Below the pieces are notes generated by a model. It worked only from the letters and a program-made list of their open reading frames with translations, did not search any database and had not been told where the DNA came from. Positions 1 through 13,829 of a DNA stretch of 64,000 nt are shown in pieces (positions within the stretch are counted from its first letter, which is position 1; every line of letters begins with the position of its first letter). The translations under genes were made by a program, and so were the position numbers. The DNA is from Erpobdella octoculata (taxonomy: Eukaryota; Annelida; Clitellata; Hirudinida; Erpobdellidae): assembly GCA_963978895.1 (NCBI GenBank), contig OZ022240.1, positions 14,380,720 to 14,444,719 on the forward strand, in the 5' to 3' direction.

Positions 1-303
1 TTATAATTGTTTGCGTTGAGAACAAAAAAAATTGACTTTTAAACGACCACCGTTCGAAAAACGAGCATAGAGAATTTTCAAAGTTTTCTTTCAAATAAAA
101 AATAATTAAAAATAAATCTGTTAAAACATAAGCAAGTAACTTAGAAATAAAATAAAAAAATAATAGAAATCTAATTAATAAAGTTTTAGACCTAAACGGG
201 TTAATAGTAGATAACTTGTTTTAATGTTAATTTTATTTTTCTTGTCACAAAACAAAATCTCTTGTTTGTTGTCTTTACAATTGCTTGTTCTTCTCTTTAA
301 GAG

Positions 304-1249
304 CAAACTCCTGAAGAAATAGAAAGAGAAAAGGAAGAAAGAAAACGAACATTGTTAAGAAAAGTTTGTTCAAATATTGTTGTCATTTTTAAACGGTAAA
401 TGATGTTGAATAAAAGTTATGATTTTTTATTTAGTATAAAATGTTTAAATGAAATAAAATTCAGTATTTTCACTTTTGATTTTCAACACTGATAATAATA
501 TCTTTTTTACTTATATGAATTGATGTTTGTAATCACGGATATTTTCAGTTGAGTTTCAGGCCTACCATCGATGAATTGAAAGAACGAAAGATCATTAAAT
601 TCAGCGATTATGTCGAAGTGACGGAAGCAGAACCTTACGACAGGAAAGCAGACAAGCCGTGGACGAGGTTGACTCCTAGAGACAAAGTAACTTTACATTA
701 ACTTTTGTAGTTTTTATGGTTTTTTATGATAGTTTGCATTGCAAAATATAACGTTATTGATATGGTGAGGTTTTTGCAGGCAGCCATAAGGAAAGAATTG
801 AATGAATTCAAAAGAACGGAGATGGCAGTTCATGAGGACAGTCAGCATTTGACGAGGTTTATGATTTATATTATATAGATTAGTAGATCAAAATTAACCT
901 ATAACATTTTTTTTAAAACAACTTAGATAATAATTAAAAGTCAATTGTGGGGTATGGAATTGCAAATAAAATTGTTTTCTGTGAGGTATTTTATAGGATA
1001 TGTGCCCAAAAACTTTGTAAAGAGTCCCCTATACAAGTTTACACTGAATTGTTATTATGTAATCATTTGCATAAAAACTTTCAACGTTTTGGTAAGGTAA
1101 TGTAAGTTGATTATTAACATGAAATAAAGGAATGAATTAATATTAATTTCTTAGAAGTTGATTTTTAATTCTGTCCAGCCATGCAACAAGAATACATTTC
1201 TCTCAATAACTTTACCTAATTATTTCTTTTCAGGTTTCACAGGCCGTGA
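304..1249 (+). CDS. PHACTR: PHACTR family phosphatase and actin regulator, last four coding exons (5' part outside window)
   Basis: Family members bind G-actin through RPEL repeats and protein phosphatase 1 through their C-terminus. I see exons at about 304-363, 549-686, 780-856 and 1234-1249, joined by GT-AG introns whose phases fit. Exon 2 begins with an RPEL-type motif ([15 protein letters not shown]) and runs into [10 protein letters not shown], an RVxF-like PP1-docking stretch. [10 protein letters not shown] follows, with the conserved Trp. Exon 3 encodes [15 protein letters not shown], and the last exon supplies FHRP and the TGA stop, the usual end of the family. The first exon's acceptor could be 302 or 304, and its donor (GTTTGT) is weak. 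The N-terminal part and the promoter lie left of the window. The reading frame shows no damage. The neighbouring AP-1 mu gene is convergent. Confidence 0.93.
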
Positions 1250-2474
1250 CACACATATGCAACCATCGCGATCTCGTCTGTTCAATTCCAGATAGCAAGG
1301 GTCTAGCTAATATAAATACATGTGATTTGTTTGCAATTAAAATTTTTTAGATGTGTTTTGTACAATCTGTGGTCTTTGTTTACAATGCCAAGCTTTGTTG
1401 TTATTATCTGCCTGTTGGTGGTTTCTGTGCTACTCGGTTAAGTAAGTGTGCTTCTTTGAGAATAAGTTAGATATACAAATTAAGAATGAAAATGAAATAC
1501 ATTCCACAACAAAACCCTGCCAAGAAATATCAGCATGATTCACCCTACAGCTGATGTTGAGTCCAGTTTTGCTGAGCATCTGAAATTGAGTTTTAAGCAT
1601 TTGTGCAGCTGCATTACACACTTTATAAACATTTTTTACTTACTTTTTTGTTATTTTCTACTTTAAAAAAATTTGTTTTGAACTTTGGTTAAACTTGAAA
1701 AAAATAATTTTATTGTTTTTAAACATTTTTTTTAACATTTCTTGCATGAAAATTGTACATGGTTGTTTATTTAATCTTGAATTTTTTTCACTTGTGTTCT
1801 GAGCATAATTCATCATCCTGATATCAACATTTTGTCTTTGAGTTAGTTTCATGTTGCTAGCATAAATCCTTCCATTGTAATCTATATCATTCAAGGGATA
1901 TTCAGTATTCACTTGCCTCTTTACCAAATAGTAGTGGCTCCCATGTCATCTTCTGTGATGCCATTAAATACAAAAAACAATGGATGAATGCTAACTTATT
2001 GTGATAACCTCCTGCTCTCTCAGTTAACTCTGGGATACATATCTTCTCATCTTTGCTTATTCTGTCAATGCTTACACATTTCCTGTTCAAACTAGATTAG
2101 TTTCACTTAAAATTGGTATTTTTGTGAGAAAATATTTTTCTAGAAACCGCATGCTATTTGGACGTATACTTCCAATGTAGTAGATCCAATTATTAATGTT
2201 GAAATTTTTTGTCATTGTTACATATAAATGTAATTTGTGGCTCTAATGACTTGTTTATGTAAAATATCAATGATTTTAATATTTGTTTTTACTATTAAAG
2301 AACGAAAATAACATCAATTTATGCAGAGCTTACATTTATAATGCAATGATCACATAATATACAATTATTTCGAAGCAATCCATCATACAATATTTATAAA
2401 AATCAGGATCATGTAGCGTTTGGATATCAATAATTAATCGTATGTATTTTCATTGGTCACGCGCTCTTGAGTAA
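1250..2474. other. intergenic region between convergent PHACTR and AP-1 mu genes, with unassigned minus-strand open frames
   Basis: This holds the 3' untranslated ends of both flanking genes; an ATTAAA-like signal lies near 1335. On the minus strand, 1902-2090 and 1658-1927 are open in two frames that look protein-like and can almost be joined across a GTAAAG donor near 1915 (peptide snippets ELTERAGGYHNKLAF and KLTQRQNVDIRMMNY). I do not recognise either. They could be exons of a small gene, a decayed element or chance. Confidence 0.4.
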
Positions 2475-5400
2475 CTACTGGGTTCTGAGTTGGTAGTCAC
2501 CATTTTGTGTGATGTATCTCACCCAAGGTAGAGCTTGATATCCGCTCTTCTCAATGATTTTCAGGTAGCGTACCTGGAAGTATATGAATCTGTCGCTTTG
2601 TGTGTAACTTGTGTGAGTTGCAATGATATTGAAAATGATACTAGTACCGTATTTTAGCGCATATAAGCCGCGGCTTATAAAATTTTTTACACGTAAGAAC
2701 CAACATGCGGCTTATAGACGATGCGGCCTATTCAGGAACTTTTTTACACATAATGCTGACACTGAGGTTCATTTTCTTCAAGTTTACATAGAATACAACT
2801 TAAAAACAGACCATAGAATAAATATAAAATAATGTGATAATTACCAAAATTATAAGTGTTCAATGTATTCAACTGAACAGGTAGTCTATACAATGGATGA
2901 CGGGCTTATATTCGTACGCGGCATATAGAAAAACTTTTTACACAAAAGGCGAAATCCAAGGCTTATAAACGAGTGCGGCCTTTACACGAAAGCGGCCTAT
3001 ATGCGCTAAAATACGGTATGTCTGCTTTAAATAATTTTTAACTCCTTACTACACCCATCAATCATACTGCAAGAAGAAAAATAAACCTGAACTCCTGAAA
3101 CTGTGAAATAAGGAATTTCAAAATGGATGTGGATTGGAGGTTTGCCTTCAGTATCTTCTGCAGGTACACTAGGCAGACAAAAGTGTGCTCTCATCAAGTA
3201 ATCTTTACCTCCCTGAATGCAAAATGTGTTTTATTATCACCATTATTATTATTATATCAATAAAGTGGTACTTATATATAAATAGTTAAGTAATAATGTA
3301 TAGTTATATAGTAAATATAATGTTACTTCTTTTTTAGGATTTCTAAAAATTCTAAATAAACTAGCAACAAATAAGCACTGACAGGGAATGACTTGATCGT
3401 CCAAATGACTGCATTCTGTTCAGGAGAGTATTTGCAGCTTCCACAAGTTGTTTTAAACTTTGGTGAATCAGCATCGACCGGAACTGGAACAATTATTTCA
3501 ACATTGTTGGCAGTTGATCTTCTTTTGAATTGGCTTTTCGCCTAAATCAAAAATATGTTTATTCTCACAACCACACTAAACAACTGAATAAATAATAATT
3601 TACAAAATACAGACCTTGATCATGTATTCAACTCTGCTATGGGGATGCCTTTCAATCACTGATTCCACCCAGATAAGAGGTTTCACCTTAAGTGATTATA
3701 TAGAAAATCATACTGGTATATACGATCAAAGACACAGCTGAATGGTGGCTCATGAGTATAAAATATTATGTTAAGAAATTTCAATAGGAAAAAAATTGAA
3801 AAATAACAAATAAACTTTTCCGAATAAATAAAAAAATATATATAGCTCCGAGACTGGAACTTCTAGCCATCATTTTTGGTAATGATCGGTGGCTCAGTGG
3901 TAAGAGTGCTTGCATTTAGGCAAGGCGGTGTTGCCATAGACTCATGGGTTCGATTCCTTCTAGAGTCATATATATTAAGCAAATAATCTTTTTTTCCACC
4001 CCACATTTGAGGTCCAAGAAACCAAATTATCAAAAATTATCAAACATTGGTAAAACACATGTAATTTTATTTTTCAATTAGTATCTAAATATTCTAAATA
4101 TTAATTGTAGTAGTTGTAGTATTTTCAGCTTCTAAGTAGCAGTTTCTCTAAAAAAAATAATTTTTTGTTCACCCTACTTTTGGGGTCCCAGAAACAAAAT
4201 TTCCAAAAATTAGTGAATCACTTACTTATCTTTTTATTTTTAAAACAAATCTAGGCACTGAATTTCTACACTTTGAAATTTTTAGTTTCTGAGTTTTTAA
4301 GTAAATAATCTTTTTATCGATCCCACATTTGAGGTACCAGAAGCAAAATTATCAAAAAATTGTGGAACACGTTTATCTTCAATTTTTAAGTAAAATCGGA
4401 ATAACAAATTTCACATCTGTAGCATTGCCAGTTTTTGAGTGGCAGCTATTCTACAAAACATTTAACTATTTGTTCCACCCTGCATTTGAGGTCCCAGAAA
4501 CCATATCTTCTTATTTTCATAAAAGAATCTAGATACCAAATTTCAAAACTTTAAAAGCTTTGATTTTAGAGATATGCACTTTTTGAGAAAAATGTTTGTC
4601 TTCAGGTTTTATCACCTCAGGAGCAAATATTTCAAAAACCCTTTCTTAGCTATAAAAATTTTATGTTTCTAAGATGAGGTGTTAGATTGTGCAGAAATTC
4701 CGAAGGATAGTTCAGTTCATTGACTGCGTTCTCGGAAATTAATTTATCGGCCCTATAATAGAGATGAAAATCACCTGGCATCTGAGCGATTACTTTTCTG
4801 TTCATTTTTAATGTTTCCTTGTTTGTTGGAGCTAAAATCGCACATTTTGAAGGTTCAACGGGCATGTTTCTCAAATCACTACTGTAAATCTGTTCGATAA
4901 TATTCTCATCTGAAATTATTTGTCGAGGAATCTCGATAGAATTCACAGGAAGTCCTGGTATTTCAGGCAAACTTCCAAACCAGTATTGAGAAGCCAGTCG
5001 TTGTGAATATTTTGAGTTCCAATTTGCATGTTAGTTAGCAATTCCAATTTTGTGAACTGTTGCCATAAACTGCTTGATTTTATACAACACTCCATGATAT
5101 CTGCGCATGTTCCGCTGTGCGTCATTGTCAGGCTGGTTAATAAAGATTTACTTACTTACTTACTTACTTGAGACGACTGGCAGTGTCTGTCTAAAATTGC
5201 CTCCAATAACCATGACTTTACCTCAGAACGGCTTTGAATTCTGCATGATATCTCAAAAAACTTTATCGATGCAGCGTAAGCATAGTGATTTCTAAGCTTC
5301 TGCGTCCCGTTATTTTTTTGGAACGATACGATACGATACGATTTTTGAAATTTGCCTCGAATTAAACGATACGATACGAGACGCTTCGACCAATAACGAT

Positions 5401-8400
5401 ACGATATCGATACGATACGATTTCGGGATCTCGACTCAAGCGGAAATTTTGCCTAGAGATAACATAGAATGATGAACTATACGCGACAGACAATATTAAT
5501 AACTACATTAAAGAAATTCATTGAAAAAAAATATATAAATATTAAAAAATTTATAAATTTATAAAAATTTACCAAATTTAATTTTTTTTTACAACTTGAA
5601 ATAAGTTTCATTTGTTTAGTTTCGGTACATCTATTTGTCTAAATTTAGACTCTAAATAAAATGCAGGCTGTATCGTTTCAATGGTGATACGGGAATCCCG
5701 TATCGTTTTGAAATCTCGATTGAATTCGAGATAACGATATCGGGACGCAGATGCTTAGTGATTTCATCAATTATGATGAGCAAAGCCTGATAAAATATTT
5801 GTGCCTCTGGCAAATTTAGTCTTACTGCAGAAACAGAGCTCTCGTGAAGTGGAACAGGAAGTTTAAAACCACTGTGTACTGTTCGCCCACCTTTGAATAA
5901 TTATTACTTTAAACTTTCTTTGTATCTGTATTCTATTGCTAACGTTTCAGTTACCAAAAATGCAAGAAAAACATGAAGCAAAAAATCGTCGTTTGACAGC
6001 AGAAAGAACTCGACGATGGAGTAAGTTTTTAGAAAGCGATATAAGTGAAATCGATAGAAATTCTTTTAACGTTCGTATGCACTCCAAAACAAATGAAAGG
6101 AAAAAGAAAATATTCAAAAATATTAATAATTTTGTATATTTCAAATTTATTTTACATAAGGTAAAAATGTTTAAAGTTATTTAATTATATATATATAATT
6201 ATTTATCATTATTATATATAAATTAATTTACCATAGATAGCAGAGCGTCACACAAAAACGTCTTACACAGACATGGGCTATTATATATATTAATATGACT
6301 GGGTGAGCCATGCATAATATTATATTTGTTTCTTTTACTAATTAAAATTTAATAAATTTAATTTACTCAATACTTAATCAGTTCTGTCATAATGAGAGAA
6401 CTAATTACTGGATTACTGGACAATAAACAACAAGCTAACATGTGTGTTCAGTCTGTATGACATGAGTTCAAATTCACCGTCAGGTGGAATGAAAGAAATC
6501 GTTCTGTCATTATCGAAGCGAGACAACCTGACACATTGATGAAATTTTACATCTTCCAACTCTACTGACTTGCTCTTACCTCCTGATAATTTTAAAATAA
6601 AAACATAATTATCAAGAAGAAATTCATTAATAAAACAAATAATTAAAATCCTATCCATTAAAAAAACACATCTGAGCTTGTTTATTTAATTGATCTTTCA
6701 AAATAAGTATTTTAATCTAATAAGATGGTAGATAAATTATAAAATACATTAAAATCCTTAATGAATTAATCAAAAAATTATTTATTTAAATATAAAATAA
6801 GACTTTTTGAAATCAACATACTTCCTGTGCTTTCAAAAAGAACTTTATCATTTAATCCAAGTCTCAATTCGGGCATTCCCGACAAATAGACCCGCATTTT
6901 TATCGCACCAACGATTTCACTTCTTAAAACATTTCCATTTGCACTTACCTGAAAAAAACAACAAAATAAAAAAATATACAGTAAAAAATAATCAGATTTT
7001 TCAACAATCTTTCCAATCACATTCTTGAATCTAGTTTATTCCAGTATGCTTTTGATGGCCCCGCAGTCTTTCTTTTAGTGACATGTCACCTGCAGCGCTG
7101 CTGCTGATGCAGGAGCAACATAACTTTTTCATGCATTTCTCTTGGCATACTTGGTACTATGTCCATGCTGAATTTCTACTGAAATAACTATTTTGAATAG
7201 CATCTTTTCATAAAAAATCTCGCCGATCAACTTGCTAAACATGTTTATATATTTTTATCAGATATATTCCATATATATCTTTATTTGTTTTCAGTTATTT
7301 AACAAAACTTTTGATTTGATATTGTTGTATTGTTATCTGAAATACAAGTCTGTGCCAAATTTTAGATGACTAGGAAATGGGTGAAATCTAGATTAGAAGA
7401 TACCTGCTGCCTAACTGAAGCCCATATAAAACAAGTAAAAGTGAGTATAAAGTTGAAAGAGCTAAACAATTTAATGCTGTACACCTGGAAGATCTGTGAA
7501 AGTTACTCCACAGTTACTCCCCTTACTTTAATTGGTTCGAACTCAAAATAATTCTACCTTCTTTTATACTTTCAAACCCGAGCAAGATCTAAAAAGAAAC
7601 GAATCAAAATAAATTAGTAAAAAAAGCAAAACTTCACCAGTAAATTGACAGATTCCACAACATCAAGAAAGACTTCATTCTTACGATATTTTATTCCCTC
7701 AGATCTCCATGACACAGCATTTGTGACGGCCATGGGTGGCTTAGGGGCAATCTCCAACTTGTGTCCTTCTTGAGTTATATACCTGAAAATTTAAAAGAAT
7801 ATACATATATATTCAATCACACTATTAAGAAAAATATCATGCTTACTCTTGCAGGATTTTACTATCTGTAGTCTGGGGATATCCAAAATCCATTAACTCA
7901 TCAAGAAGTTCATAAATGATAACAAAATTGTCTCTTATGCTCTCTTCTTCGAGTTCCTTGAAATATTCCAAAAAAACCTGGCAACAACAAGACCGGGTTT
8001 CAAATAGAATTTTATAATGAACAATATCAAAGATATCAGAAAGTAAAATTAAACATGTATAAAGTTAAAACTTGAAATAATGTTTAATTCTCACCTGAAC
8101 CATTTTATGCAAAAACTGAAACACCATTACAATATTAGCATTTTTCTTGGTTATTGAAACCACTAATAAAATAAGTTAAGGAATATGTGCATGAATGATT
8201 TGCTCAATATAACTTCAATAAAAAATTACAAATAATTAAAAAAGATACAATACAAATTATTGTATTTGATGTATGCAAATGAAATATTTCCATGCTGTAT
8301 GATAGGCGTTACATTCCCTTCTTCCTCCTTTTCCATCACAAGTGGCAAGAACTTGTCAATGACATTTGAATCTATATCACCACGATAGTTGCGGGATATC

Positions 8401-9147
8401 AGGACCTATAAATATTAAACACTAGTTTTAATATAGTAATACTGACCACATTCTTAGCCAGGGATCTAACACATGTATGTCTAACTAGTGCCATTTTTGA
8501 ATTTATACAGATGTGCTCAGAGAGGCTATAAAAAATAATATTCCTCTTTAAATCAGACATTGTGAATAAAAAGGGATAGGTTGAAACATATTCGAAACTA
8601 GCAGGGTTATGCGGCTTGGCCCTGGGTTTTAGAAACTTTTCTATCGTTTTTCACTCTTGCTCTCGTTTCCTTCCTTCATCGCACTCGCTCTTCTGCTCCT
8701 TCTCGCTATCTCTCCCTTTCCCGGAACTGTTCGCTCTCCCGTTCCAGCTCAGACTCTCGTTCCCGCTCCCACTCATTTTCCCAATCCTGTTCGCTCTTCC
8801 GCTTGCTTTCCCGGTCCCTCTTATTTTCTTTCTTCCACTCTCTCCAAACTCTTTTTTGCCCATAAAACTTAAAATAGATTTGCTAAAATCTGCTTGAAAC
8901 CTTCAAACTTTGTTACTTAAACTAAATTTGAATTTTGTTACGCATTAACCTTTGATGTTCGTACATAGGCACTTTGGGTCTGGAAAGTTTTTTTGTTATA
9001 AGAAATTTATAAAAAAAATTTCTAATTAAAAACTAAAAAATGTCATTCTAATCTTTGCGATCTACCTCCATGCCAAATTTCGTTAAAATTATTCCAGCGG
9101 TTTGGATTTGCATAAAAGACAGACAGACAAACATACATATATATAAC

Positions 9148-9206
<59 letters not shown>

Positions 9207-9817
9207 AAAAATTACAAATAGTTTAAACCTAATTTCATTTTCTGATTTAAAAAGCCGCATCTTTTTTATGACCTCTCCAAGGCACATTTGGGTATGTCTT
9301 ATTTGCACGAAAATTCCGTATAGTTATCTAACTCTGCCTCGCTAATTGTGAGCCAGTCCATACATTAAGTCCATACATCTGGATTAAAGAGGAAGGAAAA
9401 CGAAAACAGGATCAAATTATGATTAACAACAGGAAGTACTTTGGTATTTCCTGATGTAAATGACTATAAACTATTCTAAAAAAGTATTGTAATGATGATA
9501 ACGGCTGTTTCAGATTGAGAAAAAAAACTGAACAACTCAATAATCATTGTGATACTGATGTACAGAATGTATATAAGCAAAGAAATAATTGAGATAAATA
9601 AAAATTACTACCTACAAACATTGAAAAACATGATCATGATGACCCATTGCTTGAAGATAGTAATTAATTGTTTGATTGATCAAAGAATTTTAAAGCAAAT
9701 ATATTTTCAGCAACAAAACATAGTTTTGCTCACTTTTTGAACACCGTGAACAATAATAAATATCTTTTCACTTACCTTGCCTTTCAGGTCTAGAATGTAG
9801 ACTACTGAAGAAGACAT
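2475..9817 (-). CDS. AP1M: AP-1 clathrin adaptor complex subunit mu, complete 11-exon gene
   Basis: This is the medium chain of the AP-1 adaptor, which sorts cargo carrying YxxPhi signals into clathrin vesicles at the trans-Golgi and endosomes. Exons in coding order are 9817-9776, 8405-8249, 8162-8095, 7977-7847, 7782-7638, 6948-6822, 6582-6440, 3686-3615, 3541-3383, 3212-3087 and 2573-2475. They add to 1269 nt, 422 residues plus TAG; animal AP-1 mu proteins are about 423. The start is [15 protein letters not shown]. The longin-like N-half contains [16 protein letters not shown]. The mu-homology C-half starts near [16 protein letters not shown] and ends [10 protein letters not shown], all strongly conserved. 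Every junction is GT-AG and in phase. Intron 7 (3687-6439) is a transposon nest; intron 1 holds a Helitron and intron 10 a small TA-target element. I see no inactivating change. Confidence 0.97.
2647..3016. mobile_element. 370-bp non-autonomous TA-target inverted-repeat element (MITE)
   Basis: The ends are 25-bp inverted repeats (CCGTATTTTAGCGCATATA then A or G, then GCCGC) with one mismatch. The element is flanked by a TA duplication at 2645-2646 and 3017-3018, which is the target used by Tc1/mariner-type transposases. The inside repeats GCGGCTTATA-like motifs and has no coding capacity. It sits in intron 10 of the AP-1 mu gene. The superfamily call rests only on the TA duplication. Confidence 0.85.
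3883..3970 (+). repeat. tRNA-derived SINE head or pseudo-tRNA
   Basis: An A-box (TGGCTCAGTGG, 3890-3900) and a perfect B-box (GGTTCGATTCC, 3947-3957) have tRNA-like spacing. The acceptor and anticodon stems do not form a good cloverleaf, so this is more likely the pol III promoter head of a SINE than a tRNA gene. It lies in AP-1 mu intron 7, directly beside a Helitron satellite. Confidence 0.6.
3971..4665 (-). mobile_element. Helitron fragment made of the ~158-bp satellite, about four units
   Basis: The phrase CCACATTTGAGGTCC and variants recurs near 3998, 4171, 4318 and 4477. This is the reverse complement of the satellite inside the complete Helitron at 11405-12893. The block at 4560-4665 (GCTCCTGAGG, AAGAAAGGGTTTTTGAA on the minus strand) matches the region upstream of the satellite in that Helitron. 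Its right edge abuts a helicase remnant. Confidence 0.75.
4650..5890 (-). pseudogene. PIF1-like helicase remnant of the Helitron type, interrupted
   Basis: Minus-strand pieces match in order the PIF1-type helicase found in Helitrons. From right to left they are a segment with [16 protein letters not shown] residues and IIIDEIT (5758-5870), DIMQNSKPF and [16 protein letters not shown] (5175-5260), [20 protein letters not shown] (5020-5090), and [14 protein letters not shown] followed by [18 protein letters not shown] and [13 protein letters not shown] (4690-4970). Stops and frameshifts break it. A hAT element splits it at 5293-5757, and a short (TTAC)n-bearing insert lies at about 5125-5172. 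The C-terminal end is lost where Helitron satellite sequence begins. It is dead, but shows that autonomous Helitrons existed in this genome. Confidence 0.85.
5293..5757. mobile_element. 465-bp non-autonomous hAT element with ACGAT arrays
   Basis: Perfect 8-bp target duplications GTGATTTC flank it (5285-5292 and 5758-5765). The terminal inverted repeats are TAAGCTTCTGCGTCCCG and TAAGCATCTGCGTCCCG on the other strand, one mismatch in 17. Just inside the left end are tandem CGATA/ACGAT pentamers; the right end carries ATCGTTTTG and GATAACGATATC motifs. There is no coding sequence. It is inserted in the helicase remnant within AP-1 mu intron 7. Confidence 0.92.
5891..6439. other. intron sequence without recognised genes
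   Basis: A plus-strand open frame at 5936-6184 (snippet [18 protein letters not shown]) is Arg/Lys-rich and might be a fragment of a transposon protein, but I cannot assign it. The rest is AT-rich with a short (AT)n run near 6185. Confidence 0.3.
7021..7637. other. AP-1 mu intron 5, no recognised feature
   Basis: No open frame, inverted repeat or known element that I can support. The small plus-strand frame at 7366-7551 lacks family resemblance and lies wholly within the intron. Confidence 0.4.
8598..9204 (-). mobile_element. non-autonomous Helitron in AP-1 mu intron 1
   Basis: On the minus strand the element ends in CTAG followed by host T (8598), behind a GC-rich segment. Moving right, 8640-8870 is a pyrimidine-rich (plus strand) low-complexity block of TTTCCCG/CTCGCTC-type repeats. 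Near 9070-9130 is the conserved leader CCAAATTTCGTTAAAATTAT, then GACAGACAGACAAACATACA running into (AT)n at 9143-9203, which marks the 5' side. Open frames through this block on both strands reflect simple sequence. The 3' hairpin is partly decayed here. Confidence 0.65.
9205..9775. other. AP-1 mu intron 1 remainder, no recognised feature
   Basis: AT-rich sequence without supportable genes or repeats. Confidence 0.4.
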
Positions 9818-11404
9818 GTTGAACTGTCCAACTACAAAAACCACAAAAGTAACTTTTTACTTTGACGGAACTCGAGTAGCGGTTAATTATTCTTACAGAT
9901 AGTAGTAATAGAACTAAAAATGTAAACAGGATAAAAGTTGTCCAAAAGGTTGTAAGTGTATGCCGCTATGTGTAAGTGTATGTCGCTGTTTGTCTTGTTT
10001 CTTCCTGGGCAAACTTCTCTCTTTTCTTAGCATACTTTATTATTTTAAAATAATCAATTTTCTTTAGATTGATATATTTTACCCCTCTTTTAATAAAAAT
10101 AAGTCCCCTTAATCTGAATTTTTGGACGCTCATGCTCCTATCTCCTTTTTTAGCTGATGATTATTTAAATAAAATTAATACAGTAAAAAAATATATTCAT
10201 GATCATCTAATCATCGCATCTATTTCAATCCTATTTAAACGCTCTTTTGCAGAGCACTTTTTTTCTTTTTGTGGTTCATAGGTAGCAGTCTTCCATCCTT
10301 CTTTACAACTTTTGTGTCAACAACTGCTTTTTGGCAAGCCCCTTCTAAGAAAGACATCAATATTGTTGCTTTGCAACATAGCAACTTTGAGGCTCAGCGA
10401 AAGGTGCTATAGACAACTTTGATTATTTTATTTTATTTTAATACTTGACATTTCTGTAAACTTGTAAATCGCTTTGCTCTACAATACTCTACATTACAAT
10501 GAATAATTTAAATTAATAATTAATTAACTCCAGCTCCGCCCATTATAGTTATAGTGATTATAATTATATTATAGTAGGAAGAGATCACCACAACAAGATC
10601 ATCTTAATTATATGAAATAAATTACATAAATTAAACATTGTCGTTTGGTATATTTTACTTATTGCAACAATTATGACTATGTAATGAGTAGTAGTATGAC
10701 ACGACGCTTCTCCTCCAACTGTTTTACTTTTATTAACTTTAACTGTTTTATGTAACTGTCGCGCATGAATTGAAATTTTTCTATGTTGAAACTAATGCAG
10801 CAAAAATACAAATACGGCATAAAGTTTAACAAAAACTTACCCACGAATAAACCAAAATTAATGCTTAAAACGACTCCAGAACACACCGGCGCACACGCAA
10901 ATTACACACCTCTATCCAATGTTTTTCTATTACCATGATATTCGTATGATGCCAAATTTCATAACTAAGTCAAAAAATGTTTTCACTTTTATTTTAAATA
11001 AACGTATTTAGAATTTTGGACAAATTTAAAAACGATAAAAAGTAAAGATGAAAGCAGCTGAAACACCTAGTGAGAATTGTCCTACTTCGAACAATTTTTT
11101 AAAACATCTTTGAGCTCAAGTTTAGTGCGTTTAAGGGTAGGGGAGAGCGGTAATAAATGGCCCCCTTTTCAGACATTTAATCAACTTAATTATACAAAAA
11201 AACTATGCGCGATAGAACAAAACTTGTTTTTCATATGCAACTCACGTACATATCGCCAATATCGGATCACTACTAAAATATGTGCATCAATACCTACTAT
11301 TAAAACTATAATATCACCACTTTAAAAAATTTTAAATTACAAAACCTTTCCACAAAAATTGGCGTGGCTATTCAGTACATGCAGCCTGGTAGTCACTTAC
11401 TGAA
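9818..11404. other. upstream region of the AP-1 mu gene
   Basis: This should hold the promoter and any untranslated first exon of AP-1 mu, but I cannot mark a TATA box or start site with confidence. Small open frames at 10069-10281, 10677-10886 and 11077-11325 show no family resemblance. Near 11118 the string TAGGGGAGAGCGG resembles the terminus of the TA-target element at 29406, so a decayed relative may be present. Confidence 0.35.
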
Positions 11405-13015
<1,611 letters not shown>

Positions 13016-13239
13016 CCGAATAGCCACTCCCGACTCATATAGTCGTTTGCACAGATTCCCTGAAATTGCTGTGCTTTTAAAAGCTGTCGTGATCATTGTA
13101 AAAACATGTAAATATTTGTCTGTAATGATAGTAATAATGCGAGATTCTCAATCAGAGTCAAATTCCAAATCATATACAATTACATATATTTTCCTAAATA
13201 AGACATGTGATGTGAAAGTATTTCTGAACATTTCCAATA

Positions 13240-13829
13240 TGATATAGGAGCAGAGCCAGTCGCAGCTTCGCTCGATTGAAATTAAAAAATTTGAACCGTG
13301 CATCCACAGTAGCCGATTTTTACGGTACGGCTCGGCCCGGCCCCTCGACAACTCGGACCAGCCCGTTTCATAAGCCAAAATTCCAGACCCGACCCGGTCC
13401 GTGTAATTTGAGCCCGGCCCGTTTTTACAGGCTTAAAATTTCTATATTCTTGGCAAAAAATCGTGGACTGTCCCACTATGACCTCAGGTTTGGCCCGGTC
13501 CGTCTGAAGACCCCAAAATCAATGCCCGACCCGGCAGTACCTACTCTAATCCATAGTGCCCTACACGGATTTTTAGACCCGGTCCGGCATATTTTATAGG
13601 CAGAAAATTCCAGGCCTAGGATATTATTTAGGCCCAAACTAGGCACAAAACCTCAAAGCTTAGAAACTAATTCTTAGAAAAATAATAAAACACGTATCTT
13701 ATCATTTAAAAACCTTAAATTATCCTTAAATAACCCTACATTTGTGGTCCTGGAAGCCAAAACATTAAAAAATTGGTGAAAGTTTTGCAATTTAGTACCG
13801 AGACTATTCTTACAAAATAACAAAATAGG
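13240..13829 (-). mobile_element. second copy of the same Helitron family, inverted and 5'-truncated
   Basis: On the minus strand this reads from satellite sequence (CCAGGACCACAAATGTAGGG, near 13760) through GAGGTTTTGTGCC (13631-13654) and GGCCCGG-type repeats to GAGCGAAGCTGCG near 13265, matching the 3' half of the 11405-12893 element. Its 3' tip is degenerate (GCTCC instead of CTAG). The two copies face each other tail to tail across the (AT)n tract. Confidence 0.75.

Noticed and set aside
8616..8897. Phe/Pro/Leu-rich membrane-like protein frames
   Set aside because: Pyrimidine-rich Helitron core inside an AP-1 mu intron; overlapping frames on both strands are equally open.
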